A DNA stretch of 64,000 nucleotides from Akkermansia muciniphila (GCF_900184965.1 NZ_FXYA01000173.1:1-64000); one strand, 5' to 3'. Shown: positions 1 through 8,403, counted from the stretch's first letter. Program-made: numbers and translations. Notes: generated by a model from the sequence alone, not told the origin.

Positions 1-2979
1 GTTGTACTCCGCGCGCAGGCCGTGCCGTTCCAGGCTCACCGCCCTCCCCCTCCAGCTCATGTCGCTGTACGGGCTGTACACCGTTCCTTCCGGCACGTCC
101 TGCAGGACGTCTCCCACGTAGGACACGCGCAGGGCCTGTGCCCACGGCTTTCCCTTCCATTCGTCCGTCCTGCCTATTTCCAGCCCCACGGGAATGGACA
201 GGCGCTTCAGAGACGCCCCTCCGAAATCACGGCCGTACCCTCCCTGTTCCCGGAAGGCGTCCTGCGTGCCGTGCGTGAATTCCACCCTCAGGAAGGGCGT
301 CAGCCTCCACCCTCCGGCATAGTCCGCCGTCCGGGACACTTCCGCCTGCGCCAGCCACGTTTCGTTGTTCCATTTGGCCGCGGATGCCGGAGCTCCGCCC
401 AGGCGGCTGTTCATTTTGTTGTGCGTCTCCGCCCACGTGAGGCTTCCCTTGAAGGTCCAGCGGGCGCGCCTGCTTTCTTCCAGCAGACGGCCCCAGTACA
501 GGGAGCCCATCCGGGTGTCCTGCGTGTTCCGGCCCTGGAAGTCCCGGCTTTTGGCATGCCCGTAGAGCTGGCCGAAGGCGATCCCCCAGATGCCGTTGTC
601 ATGGCCGAACCCGCTGTCCGCCCCCACGGAGTAGCCGCCTCCGTTGTAGTCGTAGCCGTCCACGCCTCCCCGGCTGCGCTGCCGGGCGAAGTCTCCCAGG
701 CCCATGGCCCAGAGGTCGCGCGCATGCTTGTCGGCCAGGCGGAAGGCGTTCAGGCGGGAAAGGACATTGCCGCCCAGGGCCGCCGCGTTGGAGGCCGAGC
801 TCCAGAGGGAGTTGAAGGCCAGCTCACCGGCCAGTTCCGGGTCAATGCTGCTGATGGGGGTTCCGTCCGCCTTCCAGACCAGCTGGAGCTGTTCGGCATA
901 GCCGTCCCCGTCGGCGTCCGTCCACCGGTGGCTCCAGGTTCCCGTGTAGGAGTAGGGAGAGTCCACCCGGTCCGTTCCCGTGGCCTGGGAGACGACCCCG
1001 TCAAAGTTTCCCTGAAGGGTGTGTTCCGCGTCCGTCAGCACGAGGAAGACGCGGTCCTGTTTCCAGGAGCGGTCCGCGTAGAAGAAGGGGGCGTTGGAGC
1101 CCGTGTCCGCCACGCCGATAAGGCCTCCGGCCGTGAAGGATTGGGCTGCGGATAATGTCAGGCCCGGGCCGGAGTCCGGCCCGGCCTGGAGCTGGTGGCG
1201 CATGTCGAAGGTGAAGCCGCGGGAGAAGTCGGCGGTGTTGGCGTTGATGAAGGCGCTGTCTCCGGGGCGCAGCACGGCGTCCCTGCCGGAGAGGGAGAAG
1301 GCGGTGGCGTTGGCCGTGCTTCCTCCGGTGATTTCCAGCGTGCCCTGCCGTACCGTCAGGGAAGAAGAGTCATTGCCCAGATTCCGCATGTCTTCAAGCT
1401 TCCTGCCGAAGACGGCGTTGCCGCTCAGCAGGAGGGAGCCGCCATAGAGGGTGGTGTCGGCCACGAAGTTGTTGTAGCGGCTGGCAGCGAGGTGGGCTTC
1501 ATCCCCCTGGTAGAGTTCGCCGCTGAAGATGATGGTTCCGTCCGTGTCCTGGACATTCCCTTCCTCATCCGTGTAACGGTTGAGCGTGAGAGTAAGTGGA
1601 CGGTCGGAGTGTTCATTCCGGCTGGTAATCGGGTCGTTGAAGCGGATTTCACGCCCCTGCGCCGCGGCAAATGTCAGCGTAGGCACAGGAGCAACCTGTT
1701 CTGAAATAGTCAAGTAATCGGACATGGAAATAGCATTGGCAATGCCGTTTTTCACGGAGAAGCTGCCGTCGTCATGGCGGGTGAAAACACCCCCGGTCAT
1801 GTTGCCGCTGAAAAGCACGTCCTTCGTCAGGGCGAAAAGGTCGAGTTTCCCTCCTAATTCAATGGCTCCTCCTGAGGTCTTGGCATAGTTGTTGATGAAA
1901 GTTGCCCCGTCGCTGAAAGAGATATCCGCGTCAGAGTAAATGACACCCCCAAAAGCATTGCCGGAATCACTGAATGCATAATTATTGATGAATGTAGCAT
2001 TGGCTCCCATGGATATCGCCCCAGTATCTTTAACATTGTCGTACAATCCATACTTCCTGACCCACATCACACCACCGGTAGCACAGCCGGAGTTAGAAGA
2101 AACATAGTTGCCGATAAAAAGGGCATTCTCCCCTACAGTTATTGTACTTCCGCCTATGTCATCTAAAAATACTCCACCCCAGGAGTTTCGTGAATCCATG
2201 TCAACATAATTGCCGGAGAAGAGGGCGTTATCCCCTATGATGATACCTCCATTTCTGCACCAAATCGCACCTCCGCCATCTTTTTCAGTATCGTCCCTAT
2301 TACCGGAGAATATGGCGTTATCTCCTATTGCGATTCTTGTATCACAAATCTTTATAGCACGATCATTATTGGAGAAAACTGTGTTATCTTCCAATGTCAG
2401 GGAGATAGCTCTTCTGAGGCTGGCATTGACGTCGTAAACGACATTTTCGGCATAGATGGCGGCTCTCCCAGAAGAATTCTTAAATTGAATATCGCCTATT
2501 ATTTTTGTAGCAAGGGCGTACTCATCCATCTGTAGGCCACGACCATTACTCAGAATGATAGAATCCAGCATTAAAGTGCCAACTCCGTTCACGTCAAGAA
2601 CTCCTGACATATCGGGATCTCCAGAAGAGTCGGGCCTAAAGGGATTGAAGTTGAATCTATATAAACAGTCCCCTCCCCCCAATTTTGCCAAATCGATGGT
2701 GCGGAAAGTATCCGGATCATTGGACCGGAAATTAACGGCTACCGTCAGACCGCCAGTCAGCGAGAAATCGTCATTGTGCAGAATGACGGTATCCCCGGAA
2801 GACAGCGTTCCGGAAGCAGCCAGTTCCTGAAGCGTGTTATACACATGCTGCCCCGGGTTGGTTGCCTGGGCGGCGTCCACCACGAATTCCGCCCCGGAAG
2901 CGGCAGTCGCCAGCGTTACGGAAAACAGAAGACGACCCAGCAGGAAGCGGCGCAACGGCAATGGAAGAATAAGTCTCAT
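1..2979 (-). CDS. Autotransporter with Pmp-like repeats, 3' end outside window
   Basis: The minus-strand frame is open from the ATG at 2979 to the window edge (993 codons, no stop), so the C-terminus is missing. A signal peptide (basic start, then LLGRLLFSVTLATAASGA) is followed by a passenger of about 400 residues. The passenger alternates FxxN motifs (FSNN, FSGN, FIGN, FINN) with GG[AV][IFM] motifs (GGAIW, GGVFL, GGVMW, GGVIY, GGAIE), the pattern of chlamydial polymorphic membrane proteins and beta-helix adhesins. The distal part (from about residue 680: Trp/Gly/Tyr-rich alternating strands) reads like an autotransporter beta-barrel. The passenger half is clearly AT-richer than the barrel half. 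Likely role is a surface-exposed adhesin; substrate unknown. Confidence 0.85.
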   Translation of the reverse strand, partial: MRLILPLPLRRFLLGRLLFSVTLATAASGAEFVVDAAQATNPGQHVYNTLQELAASGTLSSGDTVILHNDDFSLTGGLTVAVNFRSNDPDTFRTIDLAKLGGGDCLYRFNFNPFRPDSSGDPDMSGVLDVNGVGTLMLDSIILSNGRGLQMDEYALATKIIGDIQFKNSSGRAAIYAENVVYDVNASLRRAISLTLEDNTVFSNNDRAIKICDTRIAIGDNAIFSGNRDDTEKDGGGAIWCRNGGIIIGDNALFSGNYVDMDSRNSWGGVFLDDIGGSTITVGENALFIGNYVSSNSGCATGGVMWVRKYGLYDNVKDTGAISMGANATFINNYAFSDSGNAFGGVIYSDADISFSDGATFINNYAKTSGGAIELGGKLDLFALTKDVLFSGNMTGGVFTRHDDGSFSVKNGIANAISMSDYLTISEQVAPVPTLTFAAAQGREIRFNDPITSRNEHSDRPLTLTLNRYTDEEGNVQDTDGTIIFSGELYQGDEAHLAASRYNNFVADTTLYGGSLLLSGNAVFGRKLEDMRNLGNDSSSLTVRQGTLEITGGSTANATAFSLSGRDAVLRPGDSAFINANTADFSRGFTFDMRHQLQAGPDSGPGLTLSAAQSFTAGGLIGVADTGSNAPFFYADRSWKQDRVFLVLTDAEHTLQGNFDGVVSQATGTDRVDSPYSYTGTWSHRWTDADGDGYAEQLQLVWKADGTPISSIDPELAGELAFNSLWSSASNAAALGGNVLSRLNAFRLADKHARDLWAMGLGDFARQRSRGGVDGYDYNGGGYSVGADSGFGHDNGIWGIAFGQLYGHAKSRDFQGRNTQDTRMGSLYWGRLLEESRRARWTFKGSLTWAETHNKMNSRLGGAPASAAKWNNETWLAQAEVSRTADYAGGWRLTPFLRVEFTHGTQDAFREQGGYGRDFGGASLKRLSIPVGLEIGRTDEWKGKPWAQALRVSYVGDVLQDVPEGTVYSPYSDMSWRGRAVSLERHGLRAEYN

Positions 2980-3026
2980 ATCTTTTAAAAAGAATCATTA
3001 ATATTGGAAGGCCCGCTAAATAGCGG

Positions 3027-3291
3027 ATTTCGAATCCGCTGTTCACGCTGCGGTTTGACAGGAAAAGTCTTAGAAAATATCCCGCTTATCCCAAAATATG
3101 TCCTCAGTGAAACGGCAGGCGCGCGTTACCCCCGGAGAACAGCGGCGGCCAGTATCCGAAGGATCATGAGAGACAAATACAATTTTTTTATTATCAATAC
3201 ATTTCTCATTCACACAGAACACGCGTTTTCCATGACGGCACAAAAAATGCATATCCTACTAAAATAATAGGATTGACAGCGGATTCGAAAT
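3027..3291. repeat. 16-bp perfect inverted repeat flanking 233 bp (candidate invertible segment)
   Basis: ATTTCGAATCCGCTGT at 3027-3042 is exactly reverse-complementary to 3276-3291, and the match stops at both ends of each copy. The left copy lies inside a larger imperfect palindrome (3022-3040, 7-bp arms AGCGGAT/ATCCGCT around TTCGA), as at site-specific recombinase crossover sites. The repeat starts 47 bp upstream of the autotransporter start codon. The enclosed DNA holds a TTGACA hexamer at 3055-3060 pointing away from that gene, with only a weak -10. Inversion is inferred; no recombinase gene is adjacent. Confidence 0.45.
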
Positions 3292-3539
3292 ACGCATCGT
3301 CAATGCCCCTCGTGCACGGCATGCGGGAACTCCTGCTGCAACAAGGCGGCAGGAGCCTTTCACGGCCCCTGCCATGGGGAAAATAAGCGTGCTCCGCCCC
3401 CCTGTTCCGGCGGCGTTCACGAAAAGTTTCCCGCGGCGGGAACAGAAGACGCAAAAGCGCTTCCGGCGGCCCGGGACCGCCCTGCGGCGCGGCCCCGCTC
3501 CCGCGGACATAAAGTCTCAGGCAGTTTCATGAAATGGCA

Positions 3540-3567
3540 TTGCATTTCCTTATGCAGCATATAGAAT
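3540..3567 (+). promoter_or_regulatory. Candidate sigma-70 promoter of the pdh operon
   Basis: TTGCAT (3540-3545), 16-bp spacer, TAGAAT (3562-3567). A start site about 7 nt after the -10 would fall on or next to the GTG codon at 3574, implying a leaderless or very short leader. Confidence 0.4.
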
Positions 3568-3573
3568 AATGGG

Positions 3574-4575
3574 GTGGCACATTGCGACACTACACAACCG
3601 GACTTAAAGGAAAATGCCGTCAGGGCTTTCAAGGCCATGTTGCTGGCGCGGGCCTTCGACACCAAAATTTCCAGCCTTTACAAAGCGGGCAAAATTACGG
3701 GGGGCGTTTATCTGGGCCGCGGGCATGAAGCGATTGCCGCGTGCGGAGGCGTCTTTCTGACTGCCGGCTACGATGTCATCGCCCCGTTCATCCGGGAACA
3801 GGCGGCACGCGTCGCCTGGGGGGAACCGATTATTGAAGCGGCGCGCGCCTACCTGGGTTCCGCCCTGGGATGCATGAAAGGGCGGGACGGCAATGTCCAC
3901 CGGGGCCTGCCCGCGGAAGGCTATATGGCTCCCATCAGCCATCTGGGCAGCACGGTGGCTTTCGTCATCGGCTGCCTTTTCGCCAAGCGCCTGGACGGCA
4001 AACTGCCCGGCCCCGTGGGAGTGGCCTTCTGCGGAGACGGCACCACGTCCACGGGAGCTTTCCATGAAGCCGCCAATATGGCGAAGGTGGAGCGGCTGCC
4101 GCTGGTGCTCGTGGTGACCAATAATCAATTTGCCTACTCTACTCCCAATATCAGGGAATTCGGAGAAGCCTCCCTGGCGGACAGGGGCCGCGGCTACGGA
4201 TTCACCGTGCATGAAACGGACGGCACGGACTTCATGGCCACGCTGGAAACCTTCCGGGCCGCCGTCAAGAACGCGAGGGAAGGCCGGGGGCCCCAGTGGG
4301 TGCTTGCCAAGACCCTCCGCATGTGCGGGCACGGGGAGCATGACGACGCCTCCTACATCCCCAGGGAGCTGAAAGAGGAATATGAAAAAAAAGACCCCGT
4401 GGCGGTCGCGGAACGGCAGCTGCTGGCAGCCGGCTGGCTCACGCCGGAAGAAACGGCGGCTCTGAAAAAACAGTATGCCGACGAAGTCCAGCTGGCCGTA
4501 GCCACCGCGCAGCGGGAACCGGAGCCGGACCCCTTCCGGGAAGACTGGAACGCCACGGTATGGAGACCTTATTAA
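3574..4575 (+). CDS. pdhA: Pyruvate/2-oxoacid dehydrogenase E1 component, alpha subunit
   Basis: Thiamine-diphosphate-dependent alpha subunit of the E1 decarboxylase, the entry step from pyruvate to acetyl-CoA. The 333-residue length fits the family. The ThDP motif GDGTTSTGAFHEAAN ending in the conserved VVTNN lies near residues 153-186; the YLGRGHEA and KGRDGNVH segments are also typical. The frame is closed upstream by TAG at 3562, so the only early start is GTG at 3574; the next in-frame ATG (3643) would remove part of the first helix. Followed 21 bp later by the beta subunit. The substrate could be another 2-oxoacid or acetoin, but the linked E2 makes a PDH complex the simplest reading. 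Confidence 0.88.
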   Translation: MAHCDTTQPDLKENAVRAFKAMLLARAFDTKISSLYKAGKITGGVYLGRGHEAIAACGGVFLTAGYDVIAPFIREQAARVAWGEPIIEAARAYLGSALGCMKGRDGNVHRGLPAEGYMAPISHLGSTVAFVIGCLFAKRLDGKLPGPVGVAFCGDGTTSTGAFHEAANMAKVERLPLVLVVTNNQFAYSTPNIREFGEASLADRGRGYGFTVHETDGTDFMATLETFRAAVKNAREGRGPQWVLAKTLRMCGHGEHDDASYIPRELKEEYEKKDPVAVAERQLLAAGWLTPEETAALKKQYADEVQLAVATAQREPEPDPFREDWNATVWRPY

Positions 4576-4596
4576 GCCAGCAAACGGAAGATTCCC

Positions 4597-5571
4597 ATGA
4601 GCGTAACATACATTGATGCCATCCACGACGCCCAGAAAGACCTGCTTACGGAAGACAGGGACGTCTTTCTGTACGGGCAGGACATAGGCGTTTTCGGCGG
4701 CGCTTTCAAAGCGACCAAGGGCCTCAAGGAGCTGTTCCCGGACCGGGTCATTGACTCCCCCATCAGTGAGGACGCCATGGCCGGCATGGTGACCGGGGCC
4801 GCCGTCATGGGCAAGAAGCCCATTATGGAAATACAGTTTGCCGACTTCAGCACGATCGCTTTCAACCAGATTGTCAACATGGCGGCCACCCATTACTACC
4901 GCACGGGCGTTCCCGCCAACATTACGGTGCGCCTGCCCTGCGGGGGAACCCCCGGCACCGGCCCTTTCCACAGCCAGAGCCTGGAGGCTTTGTTCGCCCA
5001 TTATCCGGGCCTGCACGTCATGACTCCGGCCACGGTAGCGGATGCCTACTGGATGCTGCGCCAGGCCGTGGAAATTCCGGACCCCGTCATTTTTCTGGAA
5101 CACAAATTCTTGTACCGCTGGCTGAAGGCGGAGGACAACTACCGGGAAGCCCCGGCCATCCCGTTCGGCATGGCCAGGATCGCCCGCACGGGGAAACACG
5201 CCACCGTGGTGGCGTACAGCGCCATGGTGCCGGAAGCCGTGCGCGCGGCAGACCTGCTTGAAAAGGAAAGCGGCTATGAAGTGGAGGTCGTGGATCTCCG
5301 GACGGTGCGCCCGCTGGACATGGATACCGTCATCGCCTCCGTAGCGCGCACCGGCCGCGTCCTGGTCGTCGGGGAAGACTTTCCGTGGGGCGGCGTCACG
5401 GCGGAGGTTGTTTCGCGCATTGTCGCGGAAGGCTTCCACCTGCTGGACGCTCCGCCCCAGAAGCTCAACGCGCGGGATACCCCCATCCCCCAGCACCCCA
5501 ACCTCTGGAAGGCGCACCGCCCCACGCTGGAATCCATCGCCGCCTCCATCCGCCATCTTTTATCCATTTGA
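4597..5571 (+). CDS. pdhB: Pyruvate/2-oxoacid dehydrogenase E1 component, beta subunit
   Basis: Beta subunit of the heterotetrameric E1 enzyme, completing the ThDP active site with the alpha subunit encoded just upstream. It has 324 residues, usual for the family. Typical segments are the GQDIGVFGGAF motif near residue 28, the D-SPISEDA block near 52, the LPCGGTPGTGPFHSQ loop near 110, and the C-terminal transketolase-like domain (VEVVDLRTVRPLD, then VLVVGED). It lies 21 bp after the alpha gene and 18 bp before E2, so the three are surely one operon. No E3 (dihydrolipoamide dehydrogenase) is encoded here; it must come from elsewhere. Confidence 0.9.
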   Translation: MSVTYIDAIHDAQKDLLTEDRDVFLYGQDIGVFGGAFKATKGLKELFPDRVIDSPISEDAMAGMVTGAAVMGKKPIMEIQFADFSTIAFNQIVNMAATHYYRTGVPANITVRLPCGGTPGTGPFHSQSLEALFAHYPGLHVMTPATVADAYWMLRQAVEIPDPVIFLEHKFLYRWLKAEDNYREAPAIPFGMARIARTGKHATVVAYSAMVPEAVRAADLLEKESGYEVEVVDLRTVRPLDMDTVIASVARTGRVLVVGEDFPWGGVTAEVVSRIVAEGFHLLDAPPQKLNARDTPIPQHPNLWKAHRPTLESIAASIRHLLSI

Positions 5572-5589
5572 TTCAACCCAGTTTCCATC

Positions 5590-6864
5590 ATGCCTAAAGT
5601 ACCCATTCTGATGCCCCAGCTCGGGGATTCCATTGCGGAAGCCACCGTGCTGCGCCTGCTGGCGGCCCAGGGCGATACCGTAGAAGCCGACCAGGAAATC
5701 TTTGAGGTAGAAACCAACAAGGCCACCATGGGGGTCACCACCATGTGCGGCGGCATCCTGAGCGATGTGTTCATCAAGGAAGGGGAATCCGTCGTGGTCG
5801 GCGCCTGCATGGCCATGATTGAGGCCACGGAAGAGGAAATTGAGCGTTCCGGAGCGACCCCGGCCGGAGACTCCACCCAGCCGTCCCTTCCAGCCAGTCC
5901 GGAATCCGTTCCCCAGGCCGCGCCCTCCGCCCCTCCCCGGGAGGAACAACCCGCGGGCGTCCATTTCGGAGTGACGGGGGAATCCTACCAGGAAAACGGA
6001 ACGGACCTGAAAGTCCAGCCCAGCGTGCGCGGCCTTCCCGTACCCGCCGGCATGAAGGGCGCGCATTACATGTCCCCCCGGATGAAGGCGCGCATGGATG
6101 AATTGGGCATGAGAGCCTCCGACATCGCTTTCATCTCCGGTTCCGGGGCGGGCGGGCGCGTCACCATTGACGACCTGGAAGAATTCCTGGAATATGTCAG
6201 CCAATGGCCGAACCGCAAGGCCTCCTCCATGCGGCTGGCCGTGGCGGACGCCATGCGCCGCAGCTGGACGCGCCCCCTGGCCTCCGCCGGGCGCCCCGTA
6301 TTCATGGATCCTCTCATCAAGCACAGGCAGAATTCCCCGCTGCGGCCCGGCATCACCCTGTACTTTGCCCGCGCCCTGGCCCTGGCCCTGGCGGAAAGCC
6401 CGGAATGCGCCGGCTACCTGGTGGGGGAAAACATTCTTTCTCCCAAAACGATTGACATCGGCATCGCCGCCCAGGTGGCGGACGGCGTCATGGTTCCCGT
6501 GCTGCGCCGCGTGAACGAACGGACGATGGAAGAACTGCTGGAAGACTATAACAGGCTGATTGCCCAGGCGCGCCGCCGCAGGCTGGCGCCGGAAGACAGC
6601 ACGGGGGGCATCGCCACGGTCACCAACTTCGGCGGCTTCGGCCTCACCTTTGCCGCGCCCATGCCCATGCCCAGCGAATCCATTATCCTGGGGGTGGGAG
6701 CCGTCACCAAAACCCCGGTCTGGAGTGACGAAGTGGAGGCGTTCATTCCCATTTCCAAGGCCAACATCGTGGCTACGGGAGACCACCGCGTGGTGGACGG
6801 AGCGGACATCGGACGCCTGCTCAAGCGCGTGGCGGAACTGCTCCAGCGCCCGGAATACCTGTAA
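5590..6864 (+). CDS. pdhC: Dihydrolipoamide acyltransferase (E2) of the PDH complex
   Basis: Core E2 enzyme that passes the acyl group from E1 to CoA. Domains in order: one lipoyl domain (residues 1-78, lipoylated Lys44 in ETNKATMG); a Pro/Ala linker; a peripheral-subunit-binding domain (about 157-197, starting MSPRMKARMDELG); and the catalytic acyltransferase domain (205-424) ending with the DHRVVDGA active-site motif. At 424 residues with a single lipoyl domain it is a compact E2. It lies 18 bp after pdhB; lpxI follows 29 bp later and may be co-transcribed although unrelated in function. Confidence 0.9.
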   Translation: MPKVPILMPQLGDSIAEATVLRLLAAQGDTVEADQEIFEVETNKATMGVTTMCGGILSDVFIKEGESVVVGACMAMIEATEEEIERSGATPAGDSTQPSLPASPESVPQAAPSAPPREEQPAGVHFGVTGESYQENGTDLKVQPSVRGLPVPAGMKGAHYMSPRMKARMDELGMRASDIAFISGSGAGGRVTIDDLEEFLEYVSQWPNRKASSMRLAVADAMRRSWTRPLASAGRPVFMDPLIKHRQNSPLRPGITLYFARALALALAESPECAGYLVGENILSPKTIDIGIAAQVADGVMVPVLRRVNERTMEELLEDYNRLIAQARRRRLAPEDSTGGIATVTNFGGFGLTFAAPMPMPSESIILGVGAVTKTPVWSDEVEAFIPISKANIVATGDHRVVDGADIGRLLKRVAELLQRPEYL

Positions 6865-6893
6865 CCAGCACCGTTCCCCCAGCTTCACGCCGC

Positions 6894-7757
6894 ATGACAA
6901 CAGACCCGCCCGTATTAGGCCTGGTAGCCGGAGACGGCGTTTATCCGGAATATATTGTCCGGGGCGCACGCCGCCGGACGCCGGAATTGCGTATCGTGGC
7001 CGTAGGGTTCAAGGGGGAAACCAACCCCGCCGTCATCCCCCTGTGCGACGCTTACCAGGAATTCAGCGTGGGCCAGATAAGCAAGCCGTTTTCCTTCCTG
7101 AAAAAGCACGGCGTCAGGAACGTCATCATGGCCGGCGGCATCAATCCGAAGAACATTCTCTCCCTACGCCCGGATCTCCGCGCCCTTTCCGTATTGATGC
7201 GCATGCCGGAAAAGAATGCGGACTCCCTGCTTGGGGCCGTCATCACGGAAGCGGAAAAGGAAGGGTTCACCATCCTCCCGGCCTCCACCTACATGGAGGA
7301 ACACATGCCGCAGCCGGGGCATATCGCCGGACCGCTTCCCACGCCTGAACAATGGGAGGATGCCCGCTTCGGCATGCAGGTGGCCAAGGAAATCAGCCGC
7401 CTCCACATCGGGCAGTCCGTTATCGTGCACGGCGGCACCGTCATCGCCGTGGAAGCGATTGAAGGCACCAACAACTGCATACGGCGCGGCGGGAAACTGG
7501 GCAACGGCAAACCGGCCACGCTGGCCAAAGTGGCCCGTCTGGGGCACGACATGCGTTTTGACATCCCCACCGTCGGCCCCGTCACCATTGAAACGTGCGC
7601 GGAATGCGGCGTCAGGCAGATCGCCCTGGAAGCGGGCAAGACTATTTTGCTGGAACGCGGCCGGGTGGCGGAATTATGCAAAAGGCATAAAATCAGCCTG
7701 CATGCCCTCCAAACCGTGGAACAGGACAGCCCTCCCCCGGAAGACCGGCCTGCATAA
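6894..7757 (+). CDS. lpxI: UDP-2,3-diacylglucosamine pyrophosphatase LpxI
   Basis: Hydrolyses UDP-2,3-diacylglucosamine to lipid X and UMP in lipid A synthesis at the inner face of the cytoplasmic membrane. The 287-residue protein has the LpxI (former DUF1009) plan: N-terminal LGLVAGDGVYP, a GVRNVIMAGGI block, EAIEGTN in the middle, and the C-terminal signature LGHDMRFDIPTVG with TIETCAECG. LpxI replaces LpxH in many bacteria. It shows the organism makes lipid A, so it is Gram-negative. The stop codon abuts a hairpin that ends the opposing gene. Confidence 0.9.
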   Translation: MTTDPPVLGLVAGDGVYPEYIVRGARRRTPELRIVAVGFKGETNPAVIPLCDAYQEFSVGQISKPFSFLKKHGVRNVIMAGGINPKNILSLRPDLRALSVLMRMPEKNADSLLGAVITEAEKEGFTILPASTYMEEHMPQPGHIAGPLPTPEQWEDARFGMQVAKEISRLHIGQSVIVHGGTVIAVEAIEGTNNCIRRGGKLGNGKPATLAKVARLGHDMRFDIPTVGPVTIETCAECGVRQIALEAGKTILLERGRVAELCKRHKISLHALQTVEQDSPPPEDRPA

Positions 7758-7792
7758 AAAATCCCCTCGCCCGGAAATCCGGACAAGGGGAG
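7757..7792 (-). terminator. Rho-independent terminator of the small gene at 7851
   Basis: Stem TCCCCT/AGGGGA with an inner CCGG/CCGG pairing (7763-7792). On the minus strand it is followed by a T run (A run at 7757-7762 on plus). It overlaps the end of lpxI. Confidence 0.6.
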
Positions 7793-7850
7793 ACCATTCC
7801 CGCATACGGGAGGAGGCATGGGAAACGGCTTGCCTCAACCGCCGCCGGGA

Positions 7851-8039
7851 CTAAGAATTCTTATCCTTGTCCATCATGGATTTGGCCTTGTCGCGCACGC
7901 TCTCAGCCATGTCCTTGACGGCTTCCTTGCCTTTTTCGCAGGCCTCCTTCATCTTGTGCTTGCCTTCCTCCATTTTTCCGGAAGCGGCATTGTTCGCACA
8001 TCCGCAGCCTTTATTCATATGATCTTTGGATTCGCACAT
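7851..8039 (-). CDS. Small Lys/Glu-rich helical protein
   Basis: Small protein of 62 residues, start chosen at the ATG at 8039 because the frame's earlier start is only TTG. A Cys-bearing N-terminus (GCGCANNA) is followed by an amphipathic, Lys/Glu/Met-rich helix with near-11-residue periodicity (KEACEKGKEAVKDMAESV). This resembles the LEA/YtxH-like helical region of the next gene upstream, 34 bp away, and the two are probably co-expressed. No signal peptide. Function unknown; LEA-like proteins are often tied to stress or desiccation protection, but that is not shown here. Confidence 0.6.
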   Translation of the reverse strand: MCESKDHMNKGCGCANNAASGKMEEGKHKMKEACEKGKEAVKDMAESVRDKAKSMMDKDKNS

Positions 8040-8073
8040 AATAAGCAAATATTTTTATTGTCGATCATTTGAA

Positions 8074-8403
8074 TTAACCGTTTTTCACGGCGTCACCTAC
8101 GGCCTCGGCCTTATCGGCAGCCCTGTCCGCCGCATGGTCAACGGCGTCCCGGGTGTCCTGATAAGCATCCCTGGCGGTTTCCTTGCCCTTTTCGTAAGCG
8201 TCCTTGGCAACCTGCCTGCCTTCCTTCATTTTTTCGGAGGCGGCGTCTTTGGCGGCCTTGGCGCCTTCTTTCATGTGCTCTTTGGCTTCAGCCATGTCCT
8301 TGTCTCCCTTGGAGCAGGAGCCGCTGCCGCAGGCTCCCTGGGCCAGGGCTACCACCGGAATCGCAACGGCCGCTGCCGCTATCATATAGATCAATTTTTT
8401 CAT
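8074..8403 (-). CDS. Exported LEA-like helical repeat protein
   Basis: 109 residues. A clear signal peptide (MKKLIYMIAAAAVAIPVVALA) with cleavage likely after ALA is followed by a short Cys-containing segment (GACGSGSCSKG). The rest is one long charged helix built of about 11-residue repeats (AKDAASEKMKEG, AKDAYEKGKET, ARDAYQDTRDA), as in LEA group 3 or apolipoprotein-like proteins. Predicted periplasmic or envelope associated. It is paired with a smaller cytoplasmic relative downstream. Function unknown. Confidence 0.7.
   Translation of the reverse strand: MKKLIYMIAAAAVAIPVVALAQGACGSGSCSKGDKDMAEAKEHMKEGAKAAKDAASEKMKEGRQVAKDAYEKGKETARDAYQDTRDAVDHAADRAADKAEAVGDAVKNG

Larger units (their letters stand above)
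2980..3573. other. 594-bp non-coding stretch upstream of two divergent genes
   Basis: No convincing gene is seen; the short open frames here have no recognisable domains or usable start context. The stretch separates the autotransporter (minus) from the pdh operon (plus). It holds a 16-bp perfect inverted repeat (3027-3042 and 3276-3291), an AT-rich middle (about 3170-3275) and a GC-rich distal part (3300-3530). Confidence 0.6.

Noticed and set aside
22-1155. 377-codon plus-strand open frame at the left edge
   Set aside because: It is the antisense shadow of the autotransporter barrel, which reads through the whole region on the minus strand with family motifs.
3022-3040. T-arm-like sequence (AGCGGATTTCGAATCCGCT) suggesting a tRNA
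   Set aside because: No acceptor stem, D-arm or anticodon arm fits around it; its exact inverse copy at 3276-3291 fits a repeat better.
3604-5556. 650-codon minus-strand open frame
   Set aside because: It lies antisense to the clearly recognisable E1alpha and E1beta genes, has no domain sense and owes its length to GC-rich third positions. Similar long antisense frames at 13517-15370 (opposite copA), 42252-44486 (opposite GH36) and 30777-32081 (opposite nrdD) were rejected for the same reason.
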